Shown here: positions 34,998 to 45,834 of the stretch, piece by piece
Position numbering within the stretch: the first letter of the stretch is position 1
Layout of the letters: every line of letters begins with the position of its first letter
NCBI GenBank assembly: GCA_022457065.1
Contig: JAJGBQ010000005.1
Span: forward strand, 2,480,001 to 2,544,000
Length of the DNA: 64,000 nucleotides
From: Curvularia sp. ZM96
Lineage: Eukaryota > Ascomycota > Dothideomycetes > Pleosporales > Pleosporaceae
Reading direction: 5' to 3'
Translations under genes and position numbers: made by a program
The notes under the pieces: generated by a model
Seen by the model: the letters and a program-made list of their open reading frames with translations, nothing else
The model's database searches: none
Told to the model about the DNA's origin: nothing

Positions 34998-35828
34998 ATG
35001 AAGTTTTCATACTTCGTTTTGTCTGTCAGCCTGGTTCATAAGGTTGTCTGTACCGGCGTGCCACTCTTCTATGCGGATCCACAGTCTGCCAAGGACTGTA
35101 TCGAATGGTATAATCATGAATTCCCAGAGAAGTCATGCGAACAGCTGCGCGACTATTTCGCCATCACTCCAGAACAGTTCCATCAGTGGAATCCCTCGCT
35201 CGGACTCGACTGCAAGCCATGGAACGACTTTCAATCGTACTGCATCGTCACACAGGAGAGATTGGACAATACGCCAAAACCATCGACTTCGTCTTCTAAA
35301 ATCTCCACGACTACGACAACTTCATCAACACCAGCCCCCTCTCCTACTGCTTGGACCGACAGGGGTTGCTACGAAGAGACACCGAGGCGTATCCTGCAGC
35401 ACAATATGACTCCCGACGGAGACACATCCTTAACTATTCCAAAATGTAAAGACACTTGCTACCGCCAGGGCTACCAAGTTGCGGGCGTACAAGAAGGCAA
35501 CCAGTGCTGGTGTGACAACTACATTCCTGGCGAGTGGGCGCCGCACGAGACGGAATGCAACATGCCCTGTCCTGGAGACAAAGCAACAATATGTGGTGGA
35601 AAGCAGCGTCTAAATATATTTTTGGCTAAAGAGAACAAAACACCTTCATCTACCGTTACGTCCGTTGGGGGTAGCAGCACGACTACATCTGCTACTGATC
35701 TCGCCGGCAGTACTTCGAATATAGGCGCCACTAGTCTTGCTAGCAGCACCTCGAGCGTGGAAGGAGATGGTGCTAGCAAGACATCCGGAGCGCGAAGGAA
35801 CAGTGTCATATTTTGGCAGAACTGGTAA
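34998..35828 (+). CDS. Secreted protein with LysM-like and WSC domains
   Basis: 276 aa, single exon. A signal peptide is plain (MKFSYFVLSVSLVHKVVCTG, start at the first ATG before it). Residues about 33-85 look like a LysM-type carbohydrate-binding module with paired cysteines (around FAITPEQFHQWNPSLGLDCKPW). A Ser/Thr/Pro linker follows. Residues about 123-215 form a WSC domain with the usual eight-cysteine pattern (GCYEE, CKDTCYRQG, NQCWCDN, CNMPCPGDK, CGGKQRL). A second Ser/Thr-rich stretch precedes a short basic end (ARRNSVIFWQNW). LysM binds chitin or peptidoglycan-type glycans and WSC binds wall glycans, so a cell-wall or effector-type role is likely (inference). No GPI signal or membrane helix is visible. 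Confidence 0.82.
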   Translation: MKFSYFVLSVSLVHKVVCTGVPLFYADPQSAKDCIEWYNHEFPEKSCEQLRDYFAITPEQFHQWNPSLGLDCKPWNDFQSYCIVTQERLDNTPKPSTSSSKISTTTTTSSTPAPSPTAWTDRGCYEETPRRILQHNMTPDGDTSLTIPKCKDTCYRQGYQVAGVQEGNQCWCDNYIPGEWAPHETECNMPCPGDKATICGGKQRLNIFLAKENKTPSSTVTSVGGSSTTTSATDLAGSTSNIGATSLASSTSSVEGDGASKTSGARRNSVIFWQNW

Positions 35829-37144
35829 CATGCTACTCTAGATCTGGCCCAATGTTGACTTCATCGATTACACAGCATTTTCACATCACATAACTTCGAA
35901 TCCTCGCAATTATCGCGTGCGTTCAAACAGAACGCCATATAACTCCCTCCATGACTTTCCAAGTCCATAGCTCTCACAAACAATTCCCTCCTAGCCCTTG
36001 AACCCAAGCACGTCACGGACAACACGCCACAATACTTGGCAAACCGACATCCCGCCGTTTCTGGAGAGCAGAAAAAATTCGTTTCAACTAAGCGGTGGTT
36101 ATGACTCCATGTGCAAAAAGGAGTCATAAGCGGCTGCCTTCCAAGCTACTGTGCCGCAAGCATGCAGAACACTCGGGCCGGGTATTGCCTAGCATTTCTC
36201 TCATGCAGGGGCGTGGCGGCAATCGTAACGGTAAATCTCAGGCGCGGGAGCAAACAACGTTCTAAGCGATTTCTTCCATCGCGGCTCAAGTTTGCCGAGT
36301 GTTGGTGTTGGAGTGGCGGTCGTAATTGGTGGCATAGTTCCCGCGCGTTGAACGGGAAAAGGGGGGTTTCTTGTCGCATACTGCATAGTCGTCATGTTGG
36401 ATCTAAGCGTTCCATTCTTTGTTCCCGCATACATTCCATTCTATGCTTCAAATCTCACCTATTGTGTATTCTTTTTGCGATCATTGACGATGGACATTCT
36501 TCATGTTGGTGTTGTCAAATATGCTCCTGGGCTAGGAAAGGAGCATCCTAGCTTTGATACTTAGACACATTTGCACAAGGTCTGACGAGCTGTCTAGTCA
36601 GCTTGTTGGAAGAATCAGCCAGTATTTCCTTGGTCAAATTCGATTGAAAGCATCATTTGAACGACATTGAGGGCTTTTCATGATACTCGACCACATGACC
36701 TTTCCGCAGTTGCTTGCAGTGTGCCCTCCACCAGAGCACGAGGCCAATGCCACGGATTGGTATACTTCAGCGCAACTAACTCGATGCCTGAACGATGTTA
36801 TCCGAAATAAACGGAAGCTATTTTTATGGGCTTTTTCGACCCTGACTTTTCTTATACCAAACGTTCGCGACGTTGGATTACGTACTATTTCGTCAACATA
36901 CAGTTATACATTTCGATTAGCTTTTTTCTTCTTTTCTTGAGAATCTTCATAACAGTGCAGGTCTATCTTTATACATGTTCCGCCAGGATAATATTAGAGG
37001 CAAGATGTAAATATACAAAAAACATCTCTACATCCATATGCCGCTGCTATTCCAGGAAAGATAAATTTGAGGTATCGCTGTGACAAGATAAGAAGGTGAT
37101 TGAAAAAAAAAACAGTGCTCGGAAAGAAGAAAAGTATCGTTCTT
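35829..37144. other. Convergent intergenic region, no supported gene
   Basis: This holds the 3' regions of the LysM/WSC gene and of RPF1. A minus-strand open frame of 88 codons (35861-36127) encodes nine cysteines but has no signal peptide or recognisable family. A perfect hairpin lies at 36099-36129. Confidence 0.5.
36099..36129. repeat. Perfect 10-bp inverted repeat (hairpin)
   Basis: TTATGACTCC and GGAGTCATAA are separated by 11 bases. It could fold in DNA or RNA on either strand. No function is assigned; its location in a convergent intergenic region would allow a 3'-end role. Confidence 0.6.
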
Positions 37145-38517
37145 CTACATGTTGAATCTGGTCCTTTGCTTGTCCATACGGCCCTTCCATTGCCACTCTT
37201 GGCCACTCTTGAACTGGATACCGCGGTCTATTCTGCGCAGTTTGAGCGTCATTCGGGGACTATTGATGTCAAATTAGCAAACTGTACAATCTAGTTCGAA
37301 GGAAAAGGGAATAATGGAACAACATACCCAATCTCCTGCATGCCCACCTTGATATCCTCAGCCCCAGGAATCGGTTTCCCATCCGTACCAAGAACAGGCT
37401 TCTCCGTCTCACGCTTGTCACGGAAGACATAGCGATGGCGTCTGACAAATATATAGTCACGCTGGTTGTGCAGTGTGAGTACCTGACGACCCTCCAGCTC
37501 GGGGTTGGGAGGGAACATATTCTTGAAGAGATGGGCGGTAAGAATACCAAGCGGGGTCTTGAAGTGGTTGAGGATGAGCTCCGGGTAGTGGCCCGTGTCG
37601 TTTGCGTGGCGGGGCAGTTTCTTGCCTTCAACCCAATTTGAGACGCTGAAATGGAAGTGAGGTCCATGAGGGAGAGTGACGATGTCAAGGCCGTCAGGCT
37701 TCTTTTCGTGCTGGGCTTGCATGAGAATGACGAGCGCGGTGTAACCCCTTGCAGCAGCGAAGCCGGCAATTTCTCGAACACTGTACTTGTGTGCGTGAGC
37801 GTGCTTGGTCCGGCGAATATAGGTGCTGTTAGGGAAGATAGAGGTCAAGATTTCGGCTTCTTTGTGCAGTGACGAGTTGATACTGGTTGTGACCAGGATC
37901 TGTGGGTCCCCGGCAGGAGGGTTGAAAATGGCGGGAAATTTCTGTTTGAGGAACTCGGGAGACAGCTCGAGGTTGGTCGCGGTGGATGTAGCACTGGGGC
38001 TGGACGCGCGCTTGGTGGGTTTGGAAGGTGCGGCGTCGGAGTCGAGGTCTGAATCGTCTGAATCTAACTCTGTCTCGGAGTCGTCGAGCATGCTGTCTGC
38101 ATCGTCAGAGTTGGAGTTGGAGTCGTCCTCGTCCTCGTCGTCATCCTCTGCGGCCTCATCCCGTTTCTTGAGCTTGGCCAGTGTGCCCTCCTCTGTACTT
38201 TTGTCGCCTTCGCCGCCCTCCTCGTGCTCCACCTTTCTCCGTTTGGCCAGCCTCTCCACGTCTATGGCCCAGCCCAGCGCATCCTCCTCGTCGCCCACTG
38301 GCTCGTCCCACACCCGCTTGCTATCAATGGTCGCGGGCTTGTTGTTTGCCAGACGCTCCGCGCGCAGTTCCGGATTCTTGTCTTCCTCGCGCTTGCGACG
38401 GAGTCTTGCGTCTCGTTTCTCGGATTCGCGCGCCTTCTTGATGGACAGATGGGCGGCCTGTCGGCGCATCTTGTTCTTGGGCTTGAAGCCGGAAGCGACA
38501 TTTTTGGGGGCAGTCAT
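37145..38517 (-). CDS. RPF1: Ribosome production factor RPF1 (Brix domain)
   Basis: This is a nucleolar factor for 60S subunit assembly and rRNA processing. Exons 38517-37328 and 37259-37145; a 68-nt intron; 434 aa. The N-terminus is basic and Lys/Arg-rich, followed by an acidic Asp/Glu/Ser-rich stretch (about residues 115-170), then the Brix domain from about residue 190 (ILVTTSINSSLHKEAEILTSIFPNS ... DIVTLPHGPHFHFSVSNW ... ILNHFKTPLGILTAHLFKNMFP ... HNQRDYIFVRRHRYVF). The C-terminal exon was recovered by splicing: it gives IGPRMTLKLRRIDRGIQF and a basic end, the expected finish of RPF1. Reading through the intron would replace this with a short unrelated tail. It is divergent from GlyRS with 301 bp between the starts. 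Confidence 0.93.
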
Positions 38518-38818
38518 ATTGCCGTCAGCCTGTGGCTCTCTGTGTCGCTCTTAGTAGCCGGTAACGTGCTGGGCGTTGGGCGAGCGGGAGGCGTGCAGGT
38601 GCTGGAGGCTCTGTTGGCAGGCCTTCACAACTTTTCTGTGGGGCAGCGGCCGAGCATCTCCCGGAAATCTTGGCGCGTCACACACTGCCCTCCACGATTT
38701 GCACGTGCGGCAACTTCACGAGAAATCCAATGGATGGTAAACTATCTGGGTAAATTTAGTATAAATCACCTTTCAATCGCTCGATCCCCTTGTGTGACAC
38801 AGGGGACCGTCTTAATAT
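38518..38818. promoter_or_regulatory. Bidirectional promoter region, RPF1 / GlyRS
   Basis: A 301-bp spacer between two divergent translation-related genes. Co-regulation of ribosome-assembly and synthetase genes is plausible, but no particular element was recognised. Confidence 0.5.
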
Positions 38819-41126
38819 ATGCGCCAGCTCCAGGCATTGCTGCGCGCCCCTCTGTCTATATCGCGGCCTTCTCTCACTACAACTAGACGGGCAGCTCGTG
38901 CCCCACCTCCGACTCATCCCACCAAGCACTTCTCAACCACACCACCACGCTTCCGGTACAAGATCCCACAACGCAAGAAGCCCGTCATGCCGAGTGACAC
39001 GACCACGTACAAGGGCAAGCCCTTTGAGCGTGCTGCCTTTGAGCAGCTCATGAAGGTATGCAAGCGCACCTTTACCCTGCCTCAACTTTTGGATGTTGTG
39101 TACTCATGCCGCCAATTGTAGCACAAGTACTTCTATGCGCCCTCGTTCGACATCTACGGCGGTGTTGCTGGTCTCTACGACTATGGCCCTCCTGGTTCTG
39201 CCCTGACCGACAACATTGTCGACATATGGCGCGAACACTTTGTGCTCGAGGAGGATATGCTCAAGGTTGAGCCCACCATCCTCACCACACACGATGTGCT
39301 CAAGACATCGGGCCACGTTGACAAGTTCGCCGACTGGATGTGCAAGGATCCAAAGACTGGCGAAATCTTCCGTGCCGATCACTTGGTCGAGGAAGTCCTC
39401 GAGGCCAGACTCAAGGGTGACAAGGAGGCTCGTGGCCAAAAGGTGGAGGTTGAGGAGGAGGACCCCAAGAAGAAAAAGAAGAAGGTCAAGAACATTGCAG
39501 CTGTCAAGCTCGATGACGCTATGGTGCAGGAGATTGAGGAGGTGCTTGCTAAGATTGACAACTACAACGGCGAGGAGCTGGGTCTCCTCATGAAGAAGTA
39601 CGATATTCGCAACCCCGCCACCAATGGCGAACTCCTGCCCCCCGTTGCCTTCAACCTCATGTTCCAGACCTCGATCGGACCCTCATCGAACCTGCCCGCC
39701 TATCTGCGACCAGAAACCGCCCAGGGTCAGTTTGTAAACTTCCAGAAGCTGTTAGACCACAACATGCAGCAGATGCCTTTTGCTTCCGCCTCTATTGGCA
39801 AGTCTTTCCGTAACGAAATTTCCCCTCGTCAGGGTCTCCTGCGTGTGCGAGAGTTCCTCATGGCCGAGATCGAGCACTTCGTGGACCCAGAGGGCGGCAA
39901 GAAGCACCCACGATTCCACGAGGTCAAGGATGTCGAGCTTGAACTTCTCAACCGTGATGTTCAGCTTTCTGGAAAGACTACAGTCGAGACCACAAAGATT
40001 GGCAAGGCTGTAGAAGCTGGCATCGTCGACAACGAGACGCTTGGTTACTTCCTCGCTCGTATTCAGCTCTTCCTCCTCAAGATTGGTGTCGACCCGAAGA
40101 AGATCCGTTTCCGGCAACACATGGCTAACGAGATGGCCCACTACGCAGCTGACTGCTGGGATGCGGAACTGCTCACATCATACGGCTGGATCGAGTGTGT
40201 TGGCTGTGCCGACCGAAGCGCATACGATCTTTCTGTGCACATGAAGAAGACTGGCGCGCCCCTGATTGTCCGTGAGACAAGAAAGGAACCACTTAAGGTC
40301 GAGGAGTGGCAATGTGACATTGACAAGAAGAAGTTTGGCCCTAAGTTCAAGAAGGACGGAAAGGCAGTAGAGTCGGCCATTGAGGCCTTGTCGCAAGATT
40401 TGCGCGAGAAGCTATCGCTGGACTTGGAGAAAGAGGGCAAGATTGTCATCGATGTCCCAGAAGTCGCTGATGGCAAGGTTGAGGTACCCAAGGAGCTGAT
40501 CACAATCGAAAAGCGCACAAGGGTAGAGACGATGCGAGAATATACACCAAACGTCATTGAGCCATCGTTTGGTATTGGCCGTATTTTCTACGTAAGTAAA
40601 TTGGTTGTCGTAAGAAAAGGCTGTATTGACCATGTTTAGGCTCTGTGCGAACACGTGTACTGGACCCGAGAGCAGGACGAAGCACGTGCCGTGCTTTCTT
40701 TCCCTCCTGCGGTTGCGCCAACAAAGGTGCTTATTGTCCCGCTCAGCTCCAACCCAGACTTCGATCCTTTCGTGAAGACGCTCAAGGACAGGCTCCGGAA
40801 GCTTGGTGTCTCCAACCGAGTCGACGCCTCTGGTGCATCGATCGGCAAGCGCTATGCAGTAAGTGTTGCATGTTTTCCAGATACTGAAACTGGTGCTAAC
40901 GTTGATTCAGCGAAATGATGAGCTTGGTACTCCTCTTGGTATCACGGTCGATTTCCAGTCAATCAAGGACAACACCTTCACACTTCGCGACCGCGACACG
41001 ACAGAGCAGGTTCGCTCAAGCTTGGATGACATCGCTCAGGCCATTTCAAACATTGTCAAGGGCGAGGAGACATGGTCCGATGTTGCCAAGCGCCTGCCTA
41101 AGTTTGAGGGTCAGGAAGTAGACTGA
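38819..41126 (+). CDS. GRS1: Glycyl-tRNA synthetase, probably dual-targeted
   Basis: This class II synthetase charges tRNA-Gly. Exons 38819-39055, 39122-40591, 40640-40858 and 40911-41126; introns of 66, 48 and 52 nt; 713 aa. Exon 2 begins with HKYFYAPSFDIYGGVAGLYDYGP, the eukaryotic GlyRS start of the catalytic domain; it continues with the Lys-rich insertion (DPKKKKKKVKN) and the PETAQGQFVNFQKLL, FRNEISPRQGLLRVREF and EPSFGIGRIFYAL motifs, then the anticodon-binding domain (exons 3-4: KVLIVPLSSNPDF, TVDFQS, TLRDRDTTEQVR). The first ATG gives an Arg/Ser/Thr/Ala-rich N-terminus that looks like a mitochondrial presequence; a second in-frame ATG at 38987 (MPSDTTTYKGK) would make the cytosolic enzyme. 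Yeast GRS1 makes both forms from one gene, so the same is inferred here. The tRNA-Gly gene at 54512 is one of its substrates. Confidence 0.95.
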
Positions 41127-42691
41127 GGGCTGTGTTAAACGTTAGCCGCAAGAATTATGGGGCTTAATCGACGCATAGATGGCAATATTCGCCTCGTGGT
41201 TACATGTATTACAGACCAAAAGCCAAGGAATGTCAATACAGAAAGGTCGCCCACGCTCTGCTGTGGAAGAGAAAGGGCTTGATTGAATCAATCAACATCA
41301 CATTGGTGTCCGAGATGACTACGCCGAGTCAGCTCATTTGGCTCGGTTGATTATTGAACACGTGCACATGTGATGGTGTAAGCAGTTTTGGTTCGTGCCA
41401 TGGTTGTGAATCGAATGTAGACGTGGAGCAGCGCAGATCAACCGGTCAAGAGGGGTAAAAAGACGGGGCTCATGAATAGCTGGAGGCAGCATGGCTACGT
41501 CAGAAGGGCCCAGATTCCTTCATTTGCTCAATCCTGAGAAGATGTAACACCGCAGGCAACCCGACACGCAGTACATGCTGCATCTTTGGCACCGGGATTC
41601 CGGGCCTTGTAGTGCTTCGGTTGGTGGGTGTAGACGAGGGTATGGATATGGAGCGGACGATTAATACCGTGGGTGCCCGGTGCAGCGTCCGGGGATAACA
41701 TGCAGGTAGCCATGAGTCAGGGGCGTGGGACCAGGACCTAGAACTTTTGCATGTAAACTGTAATCAGTGGAGGGGTAGCACTACGATGATGATCCCACAA
41801 TGTACACCTTTGTTCGGATAGCAGCCCTTGCGGTCTCCTGATTAGATTGTCCAGTGGCGGATGGTGGTGATCAGAAGCAGACGAGGCACGCAGGTATTGC
41901 AAAAAGGATTCCCGCCATCCGACAGTCTGGGCCAGTGTATGCGGGCGTAGCTAGCCTCCAAGCCCCGAGGACATGGCTATGGCGGCTGAGAGACCGAGGA
42001 AGGTCCGTGGTAAAGCTCCGGGTGTTGGGCTGAATGGACCCTCTGTCACTACTGACACTGGCATGAAGCGTGCATGGCGGCTGGCGGCTAGCCTGAAGTC
42101 TGTACAGTATGTAGCGCCAGCGTGGGGCTACCGCTACAGCTCTCCTGGGACGCGCTGCGCTGCGCTGCATGTAACGTTGCAATGGACATCCCGTGACGCC
42201 AAACCTCCCCTTGAGACCATCCATCTCTTTGCTCGGAGTCTTCTGTTGTCATGTTAATTGGTGGTGAACAGCTCGCTGCTTGAGGCCGGCCATTTGTCAT
42301 CCAGGAAGCTTGTCAGACGGCAGCTGATCACCAGACAGATGGGCAAGCCGGTCGTGCGTCCTCGCGAGCCGTGTTTTTTCCCCAACCCATTGCGGCCTTG
42401 ACAAGGACGTCGGTTACTCGTTGCGGCCATGAACATGGTTTCCCACGCCGTCTGCAAGACCCATCCATCCATTTCCCCCATCCTGGGATGCGTGCGCCCC
42501 CAACATCAATCGACCATCGCTTAGCATGTGCAACCTCAGGCTCTAGCACCGGCTCGTCGAGAGGAACCCATTGGCAACGCGCACGTAAAGCCGTCGCAAG
42601 CCCCTTCTCTCATCCACACCAATCTTCGTCTGCTTGACCTGCCCAGCAAGCGCCGTTCGGCCCCTCTGGAGCGTGTCGGCTTTCCGACGCC
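41127..42691. other. Intergenic region, no gene seen
   Basis: This is the 3' region of GlyRS and 5' region of the methyltransferase. Overlapping short frames on both strands in the GC-rich part (41.9-42.7 kb) have no domain or splice support. Confidence 0.55.
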
Positions 42692-44121
42692 ATGGACGAG
42701 GGACCGCCACCACCCGAAGACGTGGTTGCCCCTCACACAAGCCCTCCACTCAAACGCTCTCGAGCTGACTCGGAATCTTCATTCTCCGTAGAGTCCATGT
42801 ATGCTGCTGTCTCTTTTGTATATTCGCCACATTGTTGTTTCGCTTGTATCCGCCGCCCTCTGCGCTGCCTGCCACCCAATGCACACGCTATTGCCACAGC
42901 ACAAGAAACATAACTGACAGTCATTGCGGTAGTCGCTCTGTTCGCACATTGGACTCTGGCGATTTGGAGTACATCCACGAAAATGGGAGAACATACGCCA
43001 ACGAGTCGTATTATCTGCCCTGCGTCTACAAGCCCAACAACGACTTTATAGAGCAGGACCGCCTATCCTTGCAACATGAGATATTCGTTCGAGCATTAAA
43101 AGGAAAACTGACCACTAGCCGCCTACCAGCCTCTACAAGAAGAATCCTCGATCTAGGCACGGGTCCGGGCCATTGGGCCGTTTCCATGGCACAACAATAT
43201 CCCCGTGCCGAAGTCGTCGGAATCGACATCACCGAATGGGATATTGAAACCACAGAAGCCACGCTGGGCGAATCCAGAGTCACTTGGGAGCTTGACGACC
43301 TAGATGTCTGGGGGCGAGAAATCGATGTCGACGATCTAATCGCAAAGCTTGCTGAGATTGACCTGGCCACCAACATGATTCATCGAGATCCGATCGAGTC
43401 CCCTAGAAAATTCAATAGTGACATAGGAATAAGCGATGCAGCAAGTCCTTCAAATATGTCGGACGAGTCGCTCACAATCGACCTCACCACCTTGACTCCT
43501 CAACCTGAACCTGGCTGGCATTTCAGCGACACATTTGACCTCATCCACCTGCGCAATATGAAGGGTACTTTTACCCACTGGGAAGGCGTGTATGCAGAGA
43601 TATACAAGAGTCTCTCGCCTGGCGGGTGGATCGAGCTAGCAGACTGGGACCTGGGCCAAGTGCCGCTTGGTCCTGGCAAAACAACGCCCGAAAACATAGC
43701 CATGCCCACCTTACGCAAGCTCTACGTCGCTTTCATGGAGGCTTCTTTCCGGTCTGGCCGACCCCTAGGCCTCTTCTACATGCATCACAGCTACCTCGAA
43801 GAAGCCGGCTTCGAAGACATACAAACCACACAAGTCAATGTACCCGTGGGACAGTGGCCAGAAGACGAGGCCCAGAAATCTCTCGGCAAGATGATGTTCG
43901 TCCTCGGCATGGAAATGTTTGAGCCGGTTTGTTTGCGCCTGTTGACACAGTGGGGCAGCAAGAATCGCGTGTGGACGGAAGAGGAGCTCAAGGCTGACGT
44001 GCGTCTGGCGCAGCAGGAGATCAGGGACTATGTCGAACGCTCAGAACGCGGTGAGGTGGAGGGCTGGTGCGCGAGCTTCAAGTGGGTTACTGCAAGAAAG
44101 AGCTGGCATGCTGATAAGTAG
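42692..44121 (+). CDS. LaeA-like SAM-dependent methyltransferase
   Basis: Exons 42692-42798 and 42933-44121; a 134-nt intron with a CTGAC branch site; 431 aa. The N-terminus is a short Pro-rich, disordered leader. The Rossmann-type methyltransferase core shows motif I as RRILDLGTGPGHWAVSMA, the acidic residue after strand 2 in AEVVGIDITEW, the post-II DLDVWG and the FDLIHLRNMKGTF / LSPGGWIELADWD block typical of the fungal LaeA/UmtA-like group. An inserted Ser/Asp-rich loop (about residues 195-240) separates motifs. LaeA itself is a nuclear regulator of secondary metabolism, but most paralogues in this large family have unknown substrates, so only the family is claimed. No biosynthetic gene cluster is visible next to it. 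Confidence 0.88.
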
Positions 44122-44564
44122 AGGATGCTGGTGCTGTTGCTCGGGATAATGGAGGTCATTTTCTTTCGGCTGCATCATTAGGTCAAAAAGGTGGCGGTAT
44201 TAGTCGAACTGTTTCTTCTTCTCATTGAATTGGATGTTTGTAACGAGGTTCGAATAATGAATCGCAAAACGGGATGTTGATGTAAAGCCTGTCGCTGGGT
44301 TTTCAAGGTCAACAACGAGCGGCAGGTGGTCTGTCCAGTATTATGATGATATATTGCTAACGCAAGCCTTCAACTGCTGCTTCCTACGCTTCGTCTACTG
44401 CCATTCGTTGAAGTTGGGCAGAACAACAGAGTTACACATTCAGGACCGAATTGGTAAGACGAACACAAGCACCTTCGGAAGGTGGAGCCGTAGCACCTAC
44501 ATATAATCATGATACTACGCAAAGCATTATTGTGTCCGCAAATATACTAAACCGAGGCTTCAGT
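44122..44564. other. Intergenic spacer, no gene seen
   Basis: A 443-bp spacer between the methyltransferase and the SDR on the same strand. It is AT-rich with no recognisable element. Confidence 0.6.
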
Positions 44565-45504
44565 ATGGAGAAGTCGACGGACCTTTCTGCAAATGCGCTC
44601 TTCAACGTCAATGGCATCGTTGCCGTCATCACGGGCGGCGGATCGGGTAATCTACTCGGCATCGAAAAGGCCAAATCCGGCGCTGGCTCTCACAGGTATC
44701 GGTCTGATGATGACCAAAGCCCTGGCTGCAAATGGTGCGCACCGTATCTACATCATCGGTCGCAGAGAAGATGTCCTAGTCAACGCAGCTCTCAGCATCG
44801 ACCCAAAAATCGTTATCCCCCTACCGGGAGACATAACTTCGCAAGACAAACTGCTCGAAATGGCAGCAAAAGTCGAATCCGAAATAGGCTATGTCAACCT
44901 CGTCATCGCGAATGCTGGTATGATGGGCCCAAGACCGCTCAAAGCCGCCCCAGGCAGCCCCTTACCCTCGTTGAGCGAGTACCGCGCGCACGCCTTACAG
45001 ACCCCCATGCAAGATTTCACACAGACCTACGCTGTAAATGTAACAGGTGTCTATTACACTGCTCTCGCGTTCCTCTCGCTCCTCGACGCAGGCAACACCA
45101 AAGGCAATCTGGGCGCTGACACGCGATCGCAAATCATTGCTACCTCGAGCATCGGCGGCTTCTCACGTCTCGCAGGCGCCTCATTTGCATACAACAGCAG
45201 CAAAGCCGCAGTAACGCACATGATGAAAATGATGGCTACGTCGTTCGCCCCCTATCGCATTCGCTGCAATGTTTTGGCACCCGGCATCTTTCCGTCTGAT
45301 ATCACAACGGGCATTATCGGGAGCTTGGATCCGGGGCAGAGTGGGAGCGTGAATAATGAAATAATACCAGCAGAGAGGACAGGTAGCGAGAAGGACCTTG
45401 CGGGGGCGGTGCTGTGGATGGCCGGGTTGGCGGGGGCGTATCTGAACGGGAGTGTGGTTGTGGTGGATGGGGGGAGATTGTGCATGTTGCCGTCGACTTA
45501 TTGA
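44565..45504 (+). CDS. Short-chain dehydrogenase/reductase (classical SDR)
   Basis: Exons 44565-44646 and 44696-45504; a 49-nt intron; 296 aa. The intron splits the cofactor motif: splicing gives TGGGSGIGLMMTKAL (TGxxxGxG), whereas reading through breaks it. Other SDR landmarks are GDITSQ (cofactor-adjacent Asp), VIANAGMMG (NAG), the catalytic Ser in ATSSIGGFS and AYNSSKAAV (YxxxK), and a C-terminal NGSVVVVDGGRL. The GRRED segment after strand 2 suggests an NADP(H) preference (inference). The substrate is unknown. It lies 3' of the LaeA-like methyltransferase and 5' of the lipid phosphatase, all in the same direction. Confidence 0.9.
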
Positions 45505-45834
45505 CGAGCTTTCCTACTATTTCAACTGTCTAGTAGCACCACGTGAGCATAAGCACGAAGAATGAATATATAAAAAGAAAATGTATCAATTTTATATGGC
45601 ACCGAGAGTAGTCGACGAAGTAGTCCGTAAGACGACGTGCTATGACGCAGCTCTCGCGACGCTAGCGGCAGCGGCCCGTGCCATGCCTGCCGCTGCGGAG
45701 TTGAAGCCACACCTCCGAAAGAAAGCCTACCACGACGACTACTCATTCCAAATTGTCCCATTTGTACGAATGATGTGCGCATGATCCCGATTAGACGCCA
45801 AATATGCCTGCTCAGACACACAGGCTCAACTCCA
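45505..45834. other. Intergenic spacer, no gene seen
   Basis: A 330-bp spacer between the SDR and the lipid phosphatase. It holds the 3' end of the former and the promoter of the latter. Confidence 0.55.

Noticed and set aside
35861..36127. Cysteine-rich 88-codon minus-strand frame as a small secreted effector
   Set aside because: Nine cysteines are suggestive, but there is no signal peptide, it overlaps the hairpin, and nothing else supports it.
44451..45119. 222-codon plus-strand frame overlapping the SDR
   Set aside because: It is a shadow frame in another phase. The SDR frame contains all family motifs and a proper splice junction.
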